Part shown: piece after piece, positions 52,717 through 64,000 of the stretch | How the letters are laid out: each line of letters starts with the position of its first letter | Position numbering within the stretch: position 1 is the stretch's first letter | The notes under the pieces: model-generated | Told to the model about the DNA's origin: nothing | The model's database searches: none | What the model saw: the letters and a program-made list of their open reading frames with translations, nothing else | DNA from: Burhinus oedicnemus | Lineage: Eukaryota; Chordata; Aves; Charadriiformes; Burhinidae | Length of the DNA stretch: 64,000 nt | Direction: 5' to 3' | Assembly (NCBI GenBank): GCA_008921705.1 | Contig: VFFE01007486.1 | Span: forward strand, 1,811,639-1,875,638 | Made by a program: the position numbers and the translations under genes

Positions 52717-53420
52717 TATATACTCACCACAGAGCGTGCCCTACACATTCACCTCAGTGCACCCTTCCTAGAGATAAACAGCAATTTCTGTATCACTGAA
52801 GAGGAATCTAGCACATACATGGGCATGTTCTGGACAGGCTGAAAATATTGAGCACATGCACTTCTTTGCAAAAGTACTAGGACCTGGACTTCCAAGCTAC
52901 TTCTCCATCTAATGTGCTAAACATCAGGAATTTCAGACAAAAATTTCATTACAGAGCTAACAGAGATTCAGGGAACCTAAAGCTGCTACATATAGATATA
53001 TATACACACATGCAAACAACTGTATGTATCACTCATATGTAATTTTTACCTTTGCATTGCTTATTTAAATATGTCAGGTGTTCAGCCTTGATGTGGAAAT
53101 AAGCATCCCACAAACTCTATGTAAGACTGACCGAAGTGTCTTCCAGAGGGTCTCTCACATTCTCAGGGGCCTATTTTTATCCTGTTTGAACATCTGTGCT
53201 CTTAATTATATTTGAAACCCAAAGTATTTTGTTTGCCCTCTTTCTGGGGAAAGTTACACCATTTGAAGGGGGCATCTTCTCCCAGTGCTGTCAGGCAGGC
53301 AGCGTGCCACTAAAGTGGAGAAGGAATGCATGCATCCAGAGCCTCTGGAGTATGGCAGATATATCAGTATGAAGGTATTATTTACACTTTCAATGCAGAA
53401 CCAGCTCCCAGCTCATGTTT
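52717..53420. other. Non-coding spacer, no gene recognised
   Basis: Ordinary AT-rich sequence with a short TA/CA run at about 52990-53012. Confidence 0.6.
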
Positions 53421-53627
53421 GAATAGAATAGAACAGACTATTTCAGTTGGAAGGGACCTACAATGATCACCTAGTCCAACTGCCTAACCAATTCAGGGCT
53501 GACCAAGTTAAAGTATGTTCTTAAGGGTATTGTCCAAATGCCTCTTAAACACTGACATGCTTGGGGCATCGACTGCCTCTCTAGGAAGCCTATTCCAGTG
53601 TTTTACCACCGTCTTGGTAAAAAAATG
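53421..53627 (-). mobile_element. CR1 LINE, 3'-end fragment (diverged subfamily)
   Basis: In reverse orientation it has the terminal repeat GAATAGAATAGAA, the TTTCAGTTGGAAGGGACC core, CACCTAGTCCAACTGCC and a later CTATTCCAGTGTTTTACCACC segment. It differs from the copy at 25.3 kb in the middle (CCAATTCAGGGCTGACCAAG), indicating a different CR1 subfamily. It is 5' truncated and non-coding. Confidence 0.9.
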
Positions 53628-55558
53628 TTTTATTTAATTGAGAGTCCAAAAAACAAAGTAGAAAGCTTGTGGTGATAAGTTAGGTATGCCCGATACCCCT
53701 GGAAATAATGAAAATATTTAGCTACTTCAAGTAAATAAAGCCTGAAGTAGTTCTTATGCATGGCCAGTTCATCACATACCTTAATTACTGTCAAGTTTTT
53801 ATCTTTGATACCACTTCATGGCATTTACACAGGCACTGTGTTCTGTACCATGTACCATTTCTAATTCATCTTCAAACTCAAGACTGTCATTAAGCCTGAA
53901 AGGCAAAGACAATTTAGGGCCTCCTAAGGGTAACATATTCTTTCAGTCTCGGCTGTTTCCTTCCCGAGAAAGCCATCTCACAGAAATTCATGTAGCTTTT
54001 TACTAGATACTGCAGAGATGATGCACAGTAAAACAAAGGACAACACAGAAGCTCTAGATAAGCTGAAGCAGCTAACTAACATCTCCTAAAGTGGGGTCAT
54101 CTTCTGCAAAAGAAATCCCTTTCACAAGACATTAATGCCTCCCTGGAATTTTCTAATTCATTAAGATCTTGGCACTAACATTCAGAACCAACTGTACAAA
54201 AGACCAGATTGTGTTTTATGAGCTACCGTAAGAGTTGTATTCCCCTGGAACAATGGAGATCTAACTCCAGAGTGGTTCGCGTGAGAGCTTGCTCAAGGAG
54301 ATTTGGCCAGTTTTGTAAGACAATACTGAATATTCACTAGATGAAAGGGAAAGAATGACTATGCCAGTTGCAATTAGCTAACCTCTTAAAGTGTAGTATC
54401 ATGCTGCAGAACGCTTCAATGAAGTATTAACAGAAAATATACTTTTTTTCCCTCCTAGTCTACGCAATGAGAACTATGGATCCAAGTCCTCTGGACAAAA
54501 GAATATAAATACTAGGCTTATCACTAGAGAAAATGGCTGAGCCGCTGTTCTACCCGGCAAATTTGAAAGCAAGAATGGATGTTCCTCTAGCTTTACCTCT
54601 TCAGTTTCCTGAAATCTACAACAAGCACACCAAGCTGAAAGACGATGTCATTTATACTTTGGATAAATCTACAAAGGAAACATGAAATTAAAAATGGTTA
54701 GGGCTGTCCCAAAATACCACCTTCAACAAAATGCAGTTAGCCATAAAAAGAAGTTAGTCAGCTTTAAACAGGAACCACAAATTCCATTTCTTCAAAACCA
54801 CTTCTGAATTAAGACTTGAGTATTAAGACGCTTTCAACTTCTAGCACCCATTTCAGTCAAAACATGATCTTGTTTTACGATTATCTAAAACAAAGACACT
54901 ATTATCAAACTACTTGCACTTGTTCAGTTCTCTTGTATTGAATTGTTGGCCAGGACCCTCAAAACATGTGGAGGCTTTCATTTCACAGCCATTGTGCACA
55001 AAGATAAATCTGATACCAAATAGGTCTTGTTGATACTGGAATCATTCTTGCAGATTCTCTCCTTCAACACAATCTCACTTGCTTTAATAGATTGGGTTTT
55101 TTTAAGTCTTCCAATGGTGACTTCATATATGCATTTTAAGTGGCCTAACAACAAATTGTCCTGGTAATTACCACTCAGAAAGCAGGGAAACCACTGCACA
55201 AATATCTCACACAACATGTCTTCAAATTTGGCTTCTGTACGTGTAGTTTTAACACCTATCTTCCATTTTCACAATATTCTTATTTACACAACATTCATAT
55301 TTTGTTTACCATTCTTAGATTAAGATCTTCTACAACAAATACTATATAAACGAATGGGCATATGGAACACTAAAGCACAAGAAAAGCCTATGAAACCAGA
55401 CGTTTACATCTAAAACCACATAGTTCAAGTATTAGTAAAAAAGAAGACTGAAAGATTCATATTAGCACTGTGAAATTTGGGTGAGAGAATGCTACCACAT
55501 CCAGTGCATCTGCAATTTTTACAGTTTCTTAATAAACTGCTAATTCCAAGACCAGAGG
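53628..55558. other. Non-coding sequence, no gene recognised
   Basis: AT-rich sequence between the CR1 copy and the candidate LTR-like element. No exon or named repeat is seen. The last 90 bases (from about 55469) contain an AATAAA followed by CTGCTAATTCC that resembles the 3' end of the neighbouring element and may belong to it. Confidence 0.5.
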
Positions 55559-56638
55559 TGTGGTGGTGCAACCCCCCTCCCCCCACCCTTGGCCACTCAG
55601 TACTTGGTGTGATTCCCCATCCCTGGACTGCATACCAACCTAGGAGATGTCAGGCATGAATTGCAAAAGATAAAAGACCAGAGCATTAAGGCATGCCCTC
55701 AACGCGCCTGGCTCTTGCTTCCCCAATCACTTGGGAATATCACTCCCTGACAGCCCAGTACATCTGCACCTGGCTCATGGCCCAAAGGGAGTTGGTACCA
55801 GAACTTGCAGATCTAACAAGTTTTGGGCCTGTACAACTGGTGGAAAGTACCAGAATATTCCATCGTCCGAGTTGGGCCAGAGTGGAAAAATACCTGGTGA
55901 AAGTCAATTATCTCAGATCCTGTAAGCAGCAATTCTAGTAAAGACCCTTTGAGCTCTTCTGGATCACAGCAGGCTGTGGCCAGGACCTCCCCTGAGCCCT
56001 GCAGGACGCTGTCTCAGGTAAACACCTCGAGGACTGGAAGGCCAGGGCGAGACAACCCCTCTTGAGTTTCAATTACCACCCATTGAGGAATGCCGATGCA
56101 TAGTGAGTATTTACTCTAACTCGAAAAGGGGAATTTTAGCTATAGGCTAGCCTCTCTTTCATCCACCTCTCCATTGATATGTTTGTACGCATTAGCTTTA
56201 CGGATGTGGATGTTCTTCCATTTTCCGTGCACGTGTAGGAGTTAAAAGGGGTAACCGTCGACTCGATAAAGTCATGCAATATTAAAATATCTTCGATCTC
56301 AGCGATTATAAACTGCCGTGTGTGTGTGTGTATGTGTGCAAGCTTATATGCTTTGTTTATATGTATATACATTAATCTGAGATCTGTGCTTTTACTCTCA
56401 TATGTATATGTATATGTATTGGTTTGGGATACCTTATAGTAAGTTAGTGTGAATCTTGTCATCTTCGAATCTGTAATCAAGTCCCTGTTCATTTATTTAG
56501 TTCAATCACTTTGTAAATCTTTAAATCAGTTCATCATTAAGTGCTGTTAAAACTCAATCTCTTGATCTGTCTCAAATCACAAATAAAACTGAACTGCTGC
56601 TAAATCATAACTGTGTCTGATACTTCCATCCTGCAACA
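55559..56638 (+). mobile_element. Candidate unclassified LTR-like / ERV-derived element
   Basis: The block begins TGTGGTGGTGCAACCC with a C-rich run and ends CATCCTGCAACA (TG...CA ends). AGAGG at 55554-55558 and AGAGC at 56639-56643 could be a decayed 5-bp duplication with one mismatch. Inside are a TATA-like AGATAAAAGACC near 55666, a CpG-rich 56080-56320 segment and an AATAAA at about 56582, some 56 bases before the end, as in an LTR. An AATAAACTGCTAATTCC at about 55530 resembles AATAAAACTGAACTGCTGCTAA at 56582. I cannot name a family. The ends and even the LTR nature are uncertain, and it could instead be part of a larger rearranged ERV. Confidence 0.38.
56316..56339. repeat. (GT)n short microsatellite
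   Basis: GTGTGTGTGTGTGTATGTGTG inside the candidate element, followed by TATATG-type repeats to about 56420. Confidence 0.8.
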
Positions 56639-58439
56639 AGAGCTTCCAACCAAGTGTTGGAAAAGTAACATTAGCTTAAAATGCAAGAATTAAAATGTAT
56701 TTTCTCTTTGTCAGAATGCAAATTTAGGCCAAAGGTCTTCTTTTCTCTCACTAGGGAAGGCTTAGAAATGCTTATTGTCCCATTTTACTCTATGAAATTT
56801 AGCCCATAGCAATTTGCTTCTATTACGGTGCACACCTAGTATTGCTCACATATTCGGCCTAGATTACTTACTTTACTGGAATTCCTTTCAAGAATTAACT
56901 GATTAGTATGAGCATACAGTCTTACTCTGGCTACAGAATTAACATACTCACCCGAACCAATCTCCCAGTGAGAGATTTTTTTGTTGGGTATACAAAAGAC
57001 TTCATAAACAATTCATCACGCATGAAAAAAAACCCATAATGTTCATTTTCATTACACCCATCTTTGTGATTTCATGAAAGGAGCGAATAATAGACTATTA
57101 TTCTCAATGAAAGAATATATGCTAATAGAGCATACTAAACAAATTCTGATCTCTACTGTATCCATGCAATCCCGCTGAGTGCACTGAAGCTGACTGAACA
57201 ACCACAGACATACAGTTTGGCTCATGGAGGGTATTCACACTGTCTACCTAAGATATATAACATAAGTAAATCTCCTCTAGGGTGCAAGCCAATAGTATCT
57301 CCATTAAAAATTAGGTTCTTGACTTCAAACATAGTAGCTAAAGTAAATACGAGATGCAGGTGATGTGAATAGCTCCCAAAACCACTGTGGGAAAAAAAAA
57401 CCAAACCTATTAGTTGAGGTTGGTTATAGTCAAAGACCACAACAAAAAGTTATTAGCCAACTTGCACTTAGATATGCCTGTAAATTGACTTCAAGAGTTT
57501 TGTGCTGAAATCAAACCTCAAATGAAATCATCAGTTTCAATGGCAGGACAGTGCGCGTGGATTTTACCTACTTTTTCTTTTATTTCACATGAATGATTAT
57601 CACTTATATTGTTTTTTGTCATCATAGTAATCTATAACCCAATAACATGACACACATCACATTACCACAAATAGTTGGGAGGTAACAGAAAATAATTTTT
57701 ACTCACAGACAACCATCCTAATCTCTTAAATGATAGGCAACTCCTATTCATACAGATTATGTAAAAGGGGGAAACAGTAAATTCTGCCTTACAAGATGTA
57801 ATGCAAAATGTGACATGAATTTGTCACAGGATCTGCAACAGCCCTAGACCTATCTTTTCAAAATGTCTTGAGCTACTCAGAAAACTCGAGACAATTTTCA
57901 AATACCCTAGAGAGCACGACTGTATGCTTATATTACTTCTCTATTAAGTGGAATCATTAGTGAAGACAAAGTCTTCATATGCATTTAAAACTAATTTTTA
58001 AATCATGAGAAAAATGTACACAATGCCACCATTTTTTTTTTTTATAGATTGCCTACCATAACAAATGTACACAGTCCATTTACACAAAATGCTACATTAT
58101 TTTAACCTATTCAGTGGAGCTGTTGACAGGTTTGTTGATTGCTAAACATGGGATTCTAAGTCAACCTTCTTACCATCCAACAGGCAAGTAATGACAACTG
58201 AGTAACAAAACTTTCTGAGTTACTGTACCAGTGGCACACGGTTCTGCACAGACATTGTATTTAACTCAGTTTCACCATCCTCACACTATCCTGATCAAGG
58301 AAGGACTCCATACCAAAGTTAGCTACATAATTCAGTTCCTTCATATTATTTATATATCAATGCACATAACCATGTTATCTGACACTCTTCAGGGAAGGGA
58401 ACGCAATGCAATATAGATAACTAATATTTTCCATTCAGA

Positions 58440-58870
58440 AATGTTTTTACCAGTGTAGAACTCTGGCTCTCCAATGGTGGGGTCAGGGAACACCCCTGGA
58501 GCGACAAGCCACCAGGGAGTAGGGCAAGGACCGGATCCAGGAAGAGATGGCTGGGGCCAGGCGTGGTGAAACCAGGGGAAGCCCACAGCTGCTTGGACCC
58601 ACGGCGCTACTTTTGTACATTTTTGGAAGGTTGCCAGGACAGTCACAGCTGGCAACAGCTAAGAGGTGACGACGTGGCTTTTGGCAGCCACCAGTGCCTT
58701 GGCCCTTGCTCAGCGCTGCTAGCTGGAGCCTCTCACTGCAACATCGTCCCCAGCCCCAGCCTGGGGGTCAAGTGCCTTGCTACTACAACGCCCGAGGTCA
58801 CGTGTAATGGGCACGGATACAATTGCAGGGCCACCGGATGAACAGTTTTCAAGCTGGAAAGGCGGGGCTG
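58440..58870. other. GC-rich, CpG-containing block of unknown nature
   Basis: About 430 bases with high GC and several CpGs (GACGACGTGG, CACGGCGCTAC, CGCCCGAGG) in AT-rich surroundings. It ends with GGCGGGGCTG then TATTTAAAAG, a GC-box-like site followed by a TATA-like site. It could be an unlisted LTR fragment or a small regulatory/CpG element. Frames of up to 92 codons inside it have no recognisable motif. Confidence 0.35.
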
Positions 58871-59181
58871 TATTTAAAAGTACTGGGAACTTGTTGAACA
58901 AACGCATCCAGCAGAAACAATTTTTATGAAGTTAATTCCCGAGTTACATGCAGCAAATCAGACCATCCCTGATGCACATTCATCACATGACCAAATATCT
59001 GAATTGGACTAAAGGAACCTCTACACTGCTAAGGTAATAACTCACAAATTAGTATTACCATGATGCCATACACAGCCTTGCTTTCAGTCTCCACTTGCAT
59101 TTTATAAAGGTGAGTCCAGACATAGAACAAGGAATTAAAATTTGACAGTAAGTGTTTAATACTGTAGTTAGCCAGGAAATA

Positions 59182-59206
59182 CACATGCACACATACACAC
59201 ACACGC
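59182..59206. repeat. CA-rich simple repeat
   Basis: Interrupted CA dinucleotides (ACACATGCACACATACACAC) precede the LTR at 59548. Confidence 0.8.
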
Positions 59207-59547
59207 ATGCACCTTCTCCTCATAAAAATGATTTTAGAAAAGCATTAGGATCAATAATTAGGAACAATAAAACAGTTTCTCCTTGTGTATTTTGGTTTTA
59301 ATCATTCTATAATAGCTAGCAGGAGAAAAAAAACCCTTTATCGCAAGGCTTAAAAATAAAGTTGTTTTATACACATTCTATCACTCTGATATATTAAGAA
59401 ATGCTCTGTAACTTATCAAAACATGATAAAATAATGCTACAACAAAAACCATAGCTTCAGCATGAGAAAATCTTCTGCCAGGTACAGAGTGCCATCCCCA
59501 GCAGTTTTCAGAGAAGCTGTGCCTGCAGCTCAGTGACACAAACGCAA

Positions 59548-60198
59548 TGTCCTGGTTTGAGCAACACAGGACTAATTTCTCTTCTAATGTGTGGGAAAAC
59601 TGCACTTTTAGAAGACTCTAGTGTCTGAATTTGTGAAAATATTTACTTTATAGCCAGCTATGGTGTGTGGGCTTCAAGGTCTCAGTGTTTTCGAGCTAGC
59701 CGGGTGCTGGGATGAGGAGGAGCGAGACCCGGGCACCTGACCCAAGCTGGCCAACAGGATTATTTCATACCATGAACATCACATTCGGTATAAATTAGAA
59801 AGCTTTCTACGAAGTTCTCTCTCTCTCTTGATGGTGGCAATCCAGAGAGCTTCTTGTCCTGGTGCTGGACCCCTGAGCCCTTCCCTTCTTCCCTAAGCTG
59901 CAGCACTCGCAGTGTCCGACATTTACTGTCCACTGCTGGGAGTGCACAGCTTCCGACTGATATAGGTAGCTGAGTATAATCCTTGTGTATTTTATATTGG
60001 TATCAGGATCAATATCGGTTCTTTAGTGTTATTACTATTAATTATCTAGTCTTATTCTATTAAATCTGTTTATACTTCAACCCCCTGGGTTTCCTCATTT
60101 TTTCACCTATTCCCCTTCCCGGGTGGGGAGGGGTCATCGGGTGATAGAACAATTGTCTAAACAACAACAAATTGTTGTGGGTTTCTCAAACCATAACA
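59548..60198 (+). mobile_element. Solo LTR, avian endogenous retrovirus (near-perfect TSD CGCAA/CCCAA)
   Basis: The element starts TGTCCTGGTTTGAG and ends CTCAAACCATAACA. The ends are a 14-bp inverted repeat with 12 matches. It is flanked by CGCAA (59543-59547) and CCCAA (60199-60203), a 5-bp duplication with one mismatch. A TATA-like GGTATAAATT occurs near 59788 and ATTAAA at 60059, so U3, R and U5 can be placed on the + strand. The 5' terminus is shared with the LTRs at 43540 and 45152, but the body differs, indicating a different subfamily. No internal sequence is attached. Confidence 0.9.
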
Positions 60199-63100
60199 CC
60201 CAAGCAAGCAGCTGCCTCCCAGTACCAGCAGCTCCGTAGCTGTGGTCCCTGCGAGCACCGCTGGCTGCGCAGGTCAGACAGGGTCCTACGCAGCTTCTGC
60301 ACCTTACGCTGACTTTCAGGCTGCAACCAATACACACCCACCAAAATTCAAAGCCAGGGCAGCACGGATTGATCTGTGAGAGCTGCCCTTGTACCTCTAT
60401 ACCACTGCAGAGAGGTCTTTGAAAGGTCTAACCCGCACATTTCTATTTTCAAACTTCCTACAGTCTTTCTATTGCAAATACCCACTGCGTCAATCTTTGT
60501 GTAAAAGCTATACCTCTTTAAGCTTAAGTTACAGCAGGATAATTCATTTTGTACTCTGATCCCGCTCGCACAGAATTAGGCCTGTTCAGTGAAATATTAC
60601 TACCTTATTAATACAAGTATGAAACCAAGATTTGCATCTCTATTTCTACTGAAGTTCAGATAAATTCTGTGAAATAGGTCAGACTGCAATAAAACAAAAG
60701 TCAAGACATATTATTACCTTTTTATGGAAAAAAACAGGCTATAATCAGATATCTAATTAGATGGCTTAACTGAACATAAGCATTTTATGGTACTAAAAGT
60801 ATAAAATAATCTACCCACACGGACATCTGGAGTGTCTCCTTTAAAAGAGCCCTTTGAGGCTTACTCTGATCTTTTGTGATTCGTTTCAGAAGCCCAGTTC
60901 ATAAAATGTGTAATTTATCATTAGTATTTAAAAGAATCATTACTTTTGAAGAAAGCTGTCCGTACATGATACACAATCTCCCAAAGCCTGTTTGACAGGG
61001 TGCTGAAGGAGATTAAACCTAGCTCAGTTTTATACTACTGCTCTGAGCATAGCCCATGAAGGCAAAAAACTGTATTTCGGAGCAAGCACATCATCAAGGC
61101 ATAGAAAAGTTGTGGGTTTTTTCCACCCCCAGTGATATAACCATTAAGGCTTTGTTGTCTTACCTAATCAAGAGGCATTACAAAGAGGAGCAAAACTAAT
61201 GCTTTAGTTTCTCTTCAGCTTATATAGCTTTTACTACAGGAGGAGCATCCCCCTCAGAGAATAAGAACCCCTCACAATGCCCCTGTGCTGGCAGGGGAAG
61301 CAGCAACCCTCCAGATTTACCACAGGTGTCTCTGCCCCACTCACCATCTCCATCCTTCTTTCCACTTCAGCTCACAGAAAGGGAGGCAGGACCCTGTCTC
61401 TCTCCTTGAAGGGCCAAACAGAGATTTACCCCACCACAGGAAGGCGTTGCTTTCTGAGTTTGGGATGCAAATCGCAGAATGTGAAACCTTGACTTGGCTA
61501 TTTTAGCACTTACTAACTAATCCCTCCTTTCCCCTGTAAAAACTCTGGTTTTAGAAAACACCTCAGTGATCAGATTCAGGGGAAAAAAGCAAGACATAGT
61601 TTTCCTACTGGTGATCTATTACAGACCCACCATGCCGGGTAAGCGGTAAGACATATAGAACAAATATATAAACTCAGGCCCACACTAAAGCAGTGTCAGT
61701 TTCTATGCGACCTGTGACACATCCTGAAATCCCTTTGCTGTGCTACACTGTCAGAAACCCACAGGGGAAATAGCACGGTCATCCTCCACAACCCCAAAAG
61801 TTATTAGCATGTCTCCCATACCTTTCAACTTTTTGTCACAGTGTCATTTCTCCTTCAGTGCCTCACTGCCAGGCTGCCTCCCACCCTGTCTGCAGATGCT
61901 GGAAGTGGGATCACTCCACAGATCTTATGATGGGTCCTGCTCCTCTGGGCATTCAGGTCAAAACTGATGTCCTGCTTTTCCTGGTAAGCATTCAGGAGAC
62001 AGTCTGAATAGGCTGCAACTAGGCACTCAGTCTACTTCTGCTTCTGTCTTCCCTTTGCTTCCTCATTTACCCATCTCCTGATCTTCTTTCATCGTAGATC
62101 TCTTACCTACCAACTACTACTTCTGAGCATATGAGCACAAAGACAAGCCGTGTCTTTGGTCTCTGGGATGAGTTAGAACAAGATTATTTAGCTACTAGGT
62201 TATCTCCACTTCACATCTCAGAGAAGATGCAAGAACATGAAAGGTCCATTAGAAAAATAAAAGCCACCACACAGATGTCCTGTGTATATGCATAAATTTC
62301 AATACTCTTCAGTGTTCCTTCAGAGTTGTTTCACATGCAAAAACTACCAGACCACCACAGGTGCAATCAGTCCTGTCCACGTGGGGCATGGCAGTGACAT
62401 GTTGTGCAAAGGGCGTACCCACAATACTGCAGATAGACACTGAAATGCAATTCTCAAGCCTAGAGCACGCTTGGCTAATATTTTCAGCTCATAAATGTTC
62501 TTAAAAAAAGAAACACAGATTAGGAAATAACTCTTTCCTAGCAGGGAAATAAAATAGGCTCATCTACCTTTTTCACCATACTTTATTTCACATCATATAT
62601 TTTGAGAATTTAGAAAAACTGAATAAAACTTACACTATTATTGATGTTCTGGTGCAAATATTCCACAACATGCTTCTGCTTTTATTTTAAACATAATGAA
62701 AATAAAAAATACAATTTAGTCTTACTCTTTGACAAATGTAGACGAGCACCAGGAACCAAGTAAACATTTGATCAACCAATGTCTTAAACTACAAACTAAC
62801 AAGATGCTTTCATTACTATCATCTGTATAATATGGCTTGAAGTCTTATATTTACCTGGGCAGTCGGTCAGCAAATGATCTAGTTATTTGCACAGTGAAAT
62901 GTGCATTTTTCAAAAACAATTAGGTTTAGAAGGTAAATCAAAACAAACAGCATGTATTAGATTGTATCTAACAAGGTCTAAGAGCACTTTGCTTCAATTA
63001 TATATGCCTGATTTGTTATTCTTGTCTTGTAAAAGAAACTTCACAGCTACAGCATGGAGAGTAGTGGATTTTAATACGCTCTAGTGCGTTACACCCAATG

Positions 63101-64000
63101 GAAGTCTCAGTGTGATCATATTATCTTCTGAAACAAGACTTAATAAAAAGCAGTATTTATAGTTAAATAGTACGTATGCATTGAAAAGTTTATGCCTACA
63201 CTAACATGTAAGGCACTTGAGAAGACACAGTACTTTTTCTGATTAAATACAATTCAGAAGAGCTTTTGTGCTATCTAGTATCTTTCCTTCAATTACATGT
63301 CATTAAAAAATAAAATAGGAAAGGGAAGGGGAAGGGGAGAAAGTATTCAAAAATTAACACGCAATATTACTAATATTTATTCGCTCAGTGCTGCTAGCAC
63401 TACATTCAACAATTGCCTAATTTTCCACCTTTAATAAAGTTTTACTCATGCCAAACTGTGCTATATTTTGAACTGATATGCCAGCGTACATAAAGTAAAA
63501 AAATGTAAGCATGGCAATGTAAGTAAATATAAAAAAAAACCCAACAGACCACAACCAAAAAAACTGCTGCCTCTTCTCTCCTGTAGTCAGCTGTTGTCTA
63601 ACGACAATTTTTGTTCCAGATCTTCAAAGTCAAGCAGGAGCTTTTCTGGGACAGCATGCCCTAATTAAATTCATTTGTGGTGGCCCATTTTGAAAGATTC
63701 AAATTAAACATTTTTTTTAGTAGTTGAATGACAGTTTCTAAATTCATTTATTATGCAAGAATAATTCTCCATAGATAGTAACTGGAATTTCTGCAAAACT
63801 GTATTGACAAACACTAAAATATAACTTATACTTCCCAATTTCAGCTATATATGAGGTCTGCAAAATCATGTTGCTCCTGAGTGACAACAGAGAAAAATGT
63901 CTCAATTTCAAAGGAGGGCTCACAGGACAAGATCCTTCCCTGACAAGTTTCCCTAGCTGAATTCCAGCTACAGTCAGAAGTGAGCATATACTTTAGCAGA
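60199..64000. other. Non-coding sequence, no gene recognised
   Basis: A GC-richer 100 bases directly follow the LTR, then AT-rich sequence to the right edge. A (GGGAA)n-like purine run lies at about 63317-63343. Frames near 61.3 and 61.8 kb (71-75 codons) have no recognisable homology or splice context. Confidence 0.6.
63317..63343. repeat. Purine-rich GGGAA simple repeat
   Basis: GGAAAGGGAAGGGGAAGGGG is an all-purine low-complexity run. Confidence 0.85.

Larger units (their letters stand above)
56639..59547. other. Non-coding sequence, no gene recognised
   Basis: AT-rich, with a GC-rich block at 58440-58870 (listed) and a CA-rich run at about 59182-59206. No exon is recognised. Confidence 0.6.

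Noticed and set aside
1..64000. CRISPR arrays, operons, tRNA or rRNA genes, or a novel defence-type system
   Set aside because: No regularly spaced identical repeats, no rRNA-like blocks and no tRNA-like cloverleaf with conserved GGTTCRA-type arm were recognised. The sequence is vertebrate intronic and intergenic DNA.

Overview
This window is vertebrate, almost certainly avian, nuclear DNA. It is AT-rich, with long non-coding stretches and only very short chance open frames. Three minus-strand CR1 LINE fragments are visible, two of them with the 3'-terminal octamer-like repeat. There are also several long terminal repeats of types I know from bird genomes (TGTCCTGGTTT-type ERVL-like LTRs and a TGTAGTGGGTTT-type LTR). 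I cannot resolve the species; a neognath bird fits best.

The only protein-coding feature I can support is one exon on the minus strand, 6372 down to 6207. It carries a signal peptide followed by SSVYLWKT and a perfect GTAAGT splice donor. I recognise this as the first coding exon of a THSD7 family gene, most likely THSD7A (thrombospondin type-1 domain containing 7A). Its CpG-rich promoter and 5' UTR lie at about 6215-6850. Positions 1-6206 are then the start of intron 1, and everything to the right of about 6.9 kb is 5' upstream DNA. In other vertebrates THSD7A is flanked upstream by a gene-poor interval reaching TMEM106B, which fits the lack of any further exon here.

Layout: 1-6206 intron 1 (CR1 scrap, TA microsatellite, 20-N gap). 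6207-6850 first exon, 5' UTR and CpG-rich promoter, with two candidate upstream ORFs. 6.9-43.5 kb unique AT-rich sequence with simple repeats, one good CR1 at 25.3 kb and a few motif-dense segments that could be enhancers. 43.5-60.2 kb is a retroviral solo-LTR cluster: LTRs at 43540-44122 (target-site duplication CACAT), 45152-45549 (GACTT), 51569-52716 (ATATAC, with an internal tandem array) and 59548-60198 (CGCAA/CCCAA), plus a candidate LTR-like element at about 55559-56638. All run in + orientation, antisense to THSD7A. A second assembly gap (727 N) lies at 47926-48652. 60.2-64 kb is again unique non-coding sequence.

I found no prokaryotic features, no CRISPR, no tRNA or rRNA, no intact retroviral coding region and no convincing novel gene system. 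The points most worth checking are the THSD7A exon with its leucine-repeat signal peptide, the LTR cluster with its readable target-site duplications, the unclassified CpG-rich element at 55.6-56.6 kb, and the motif-dense non-coding segments.
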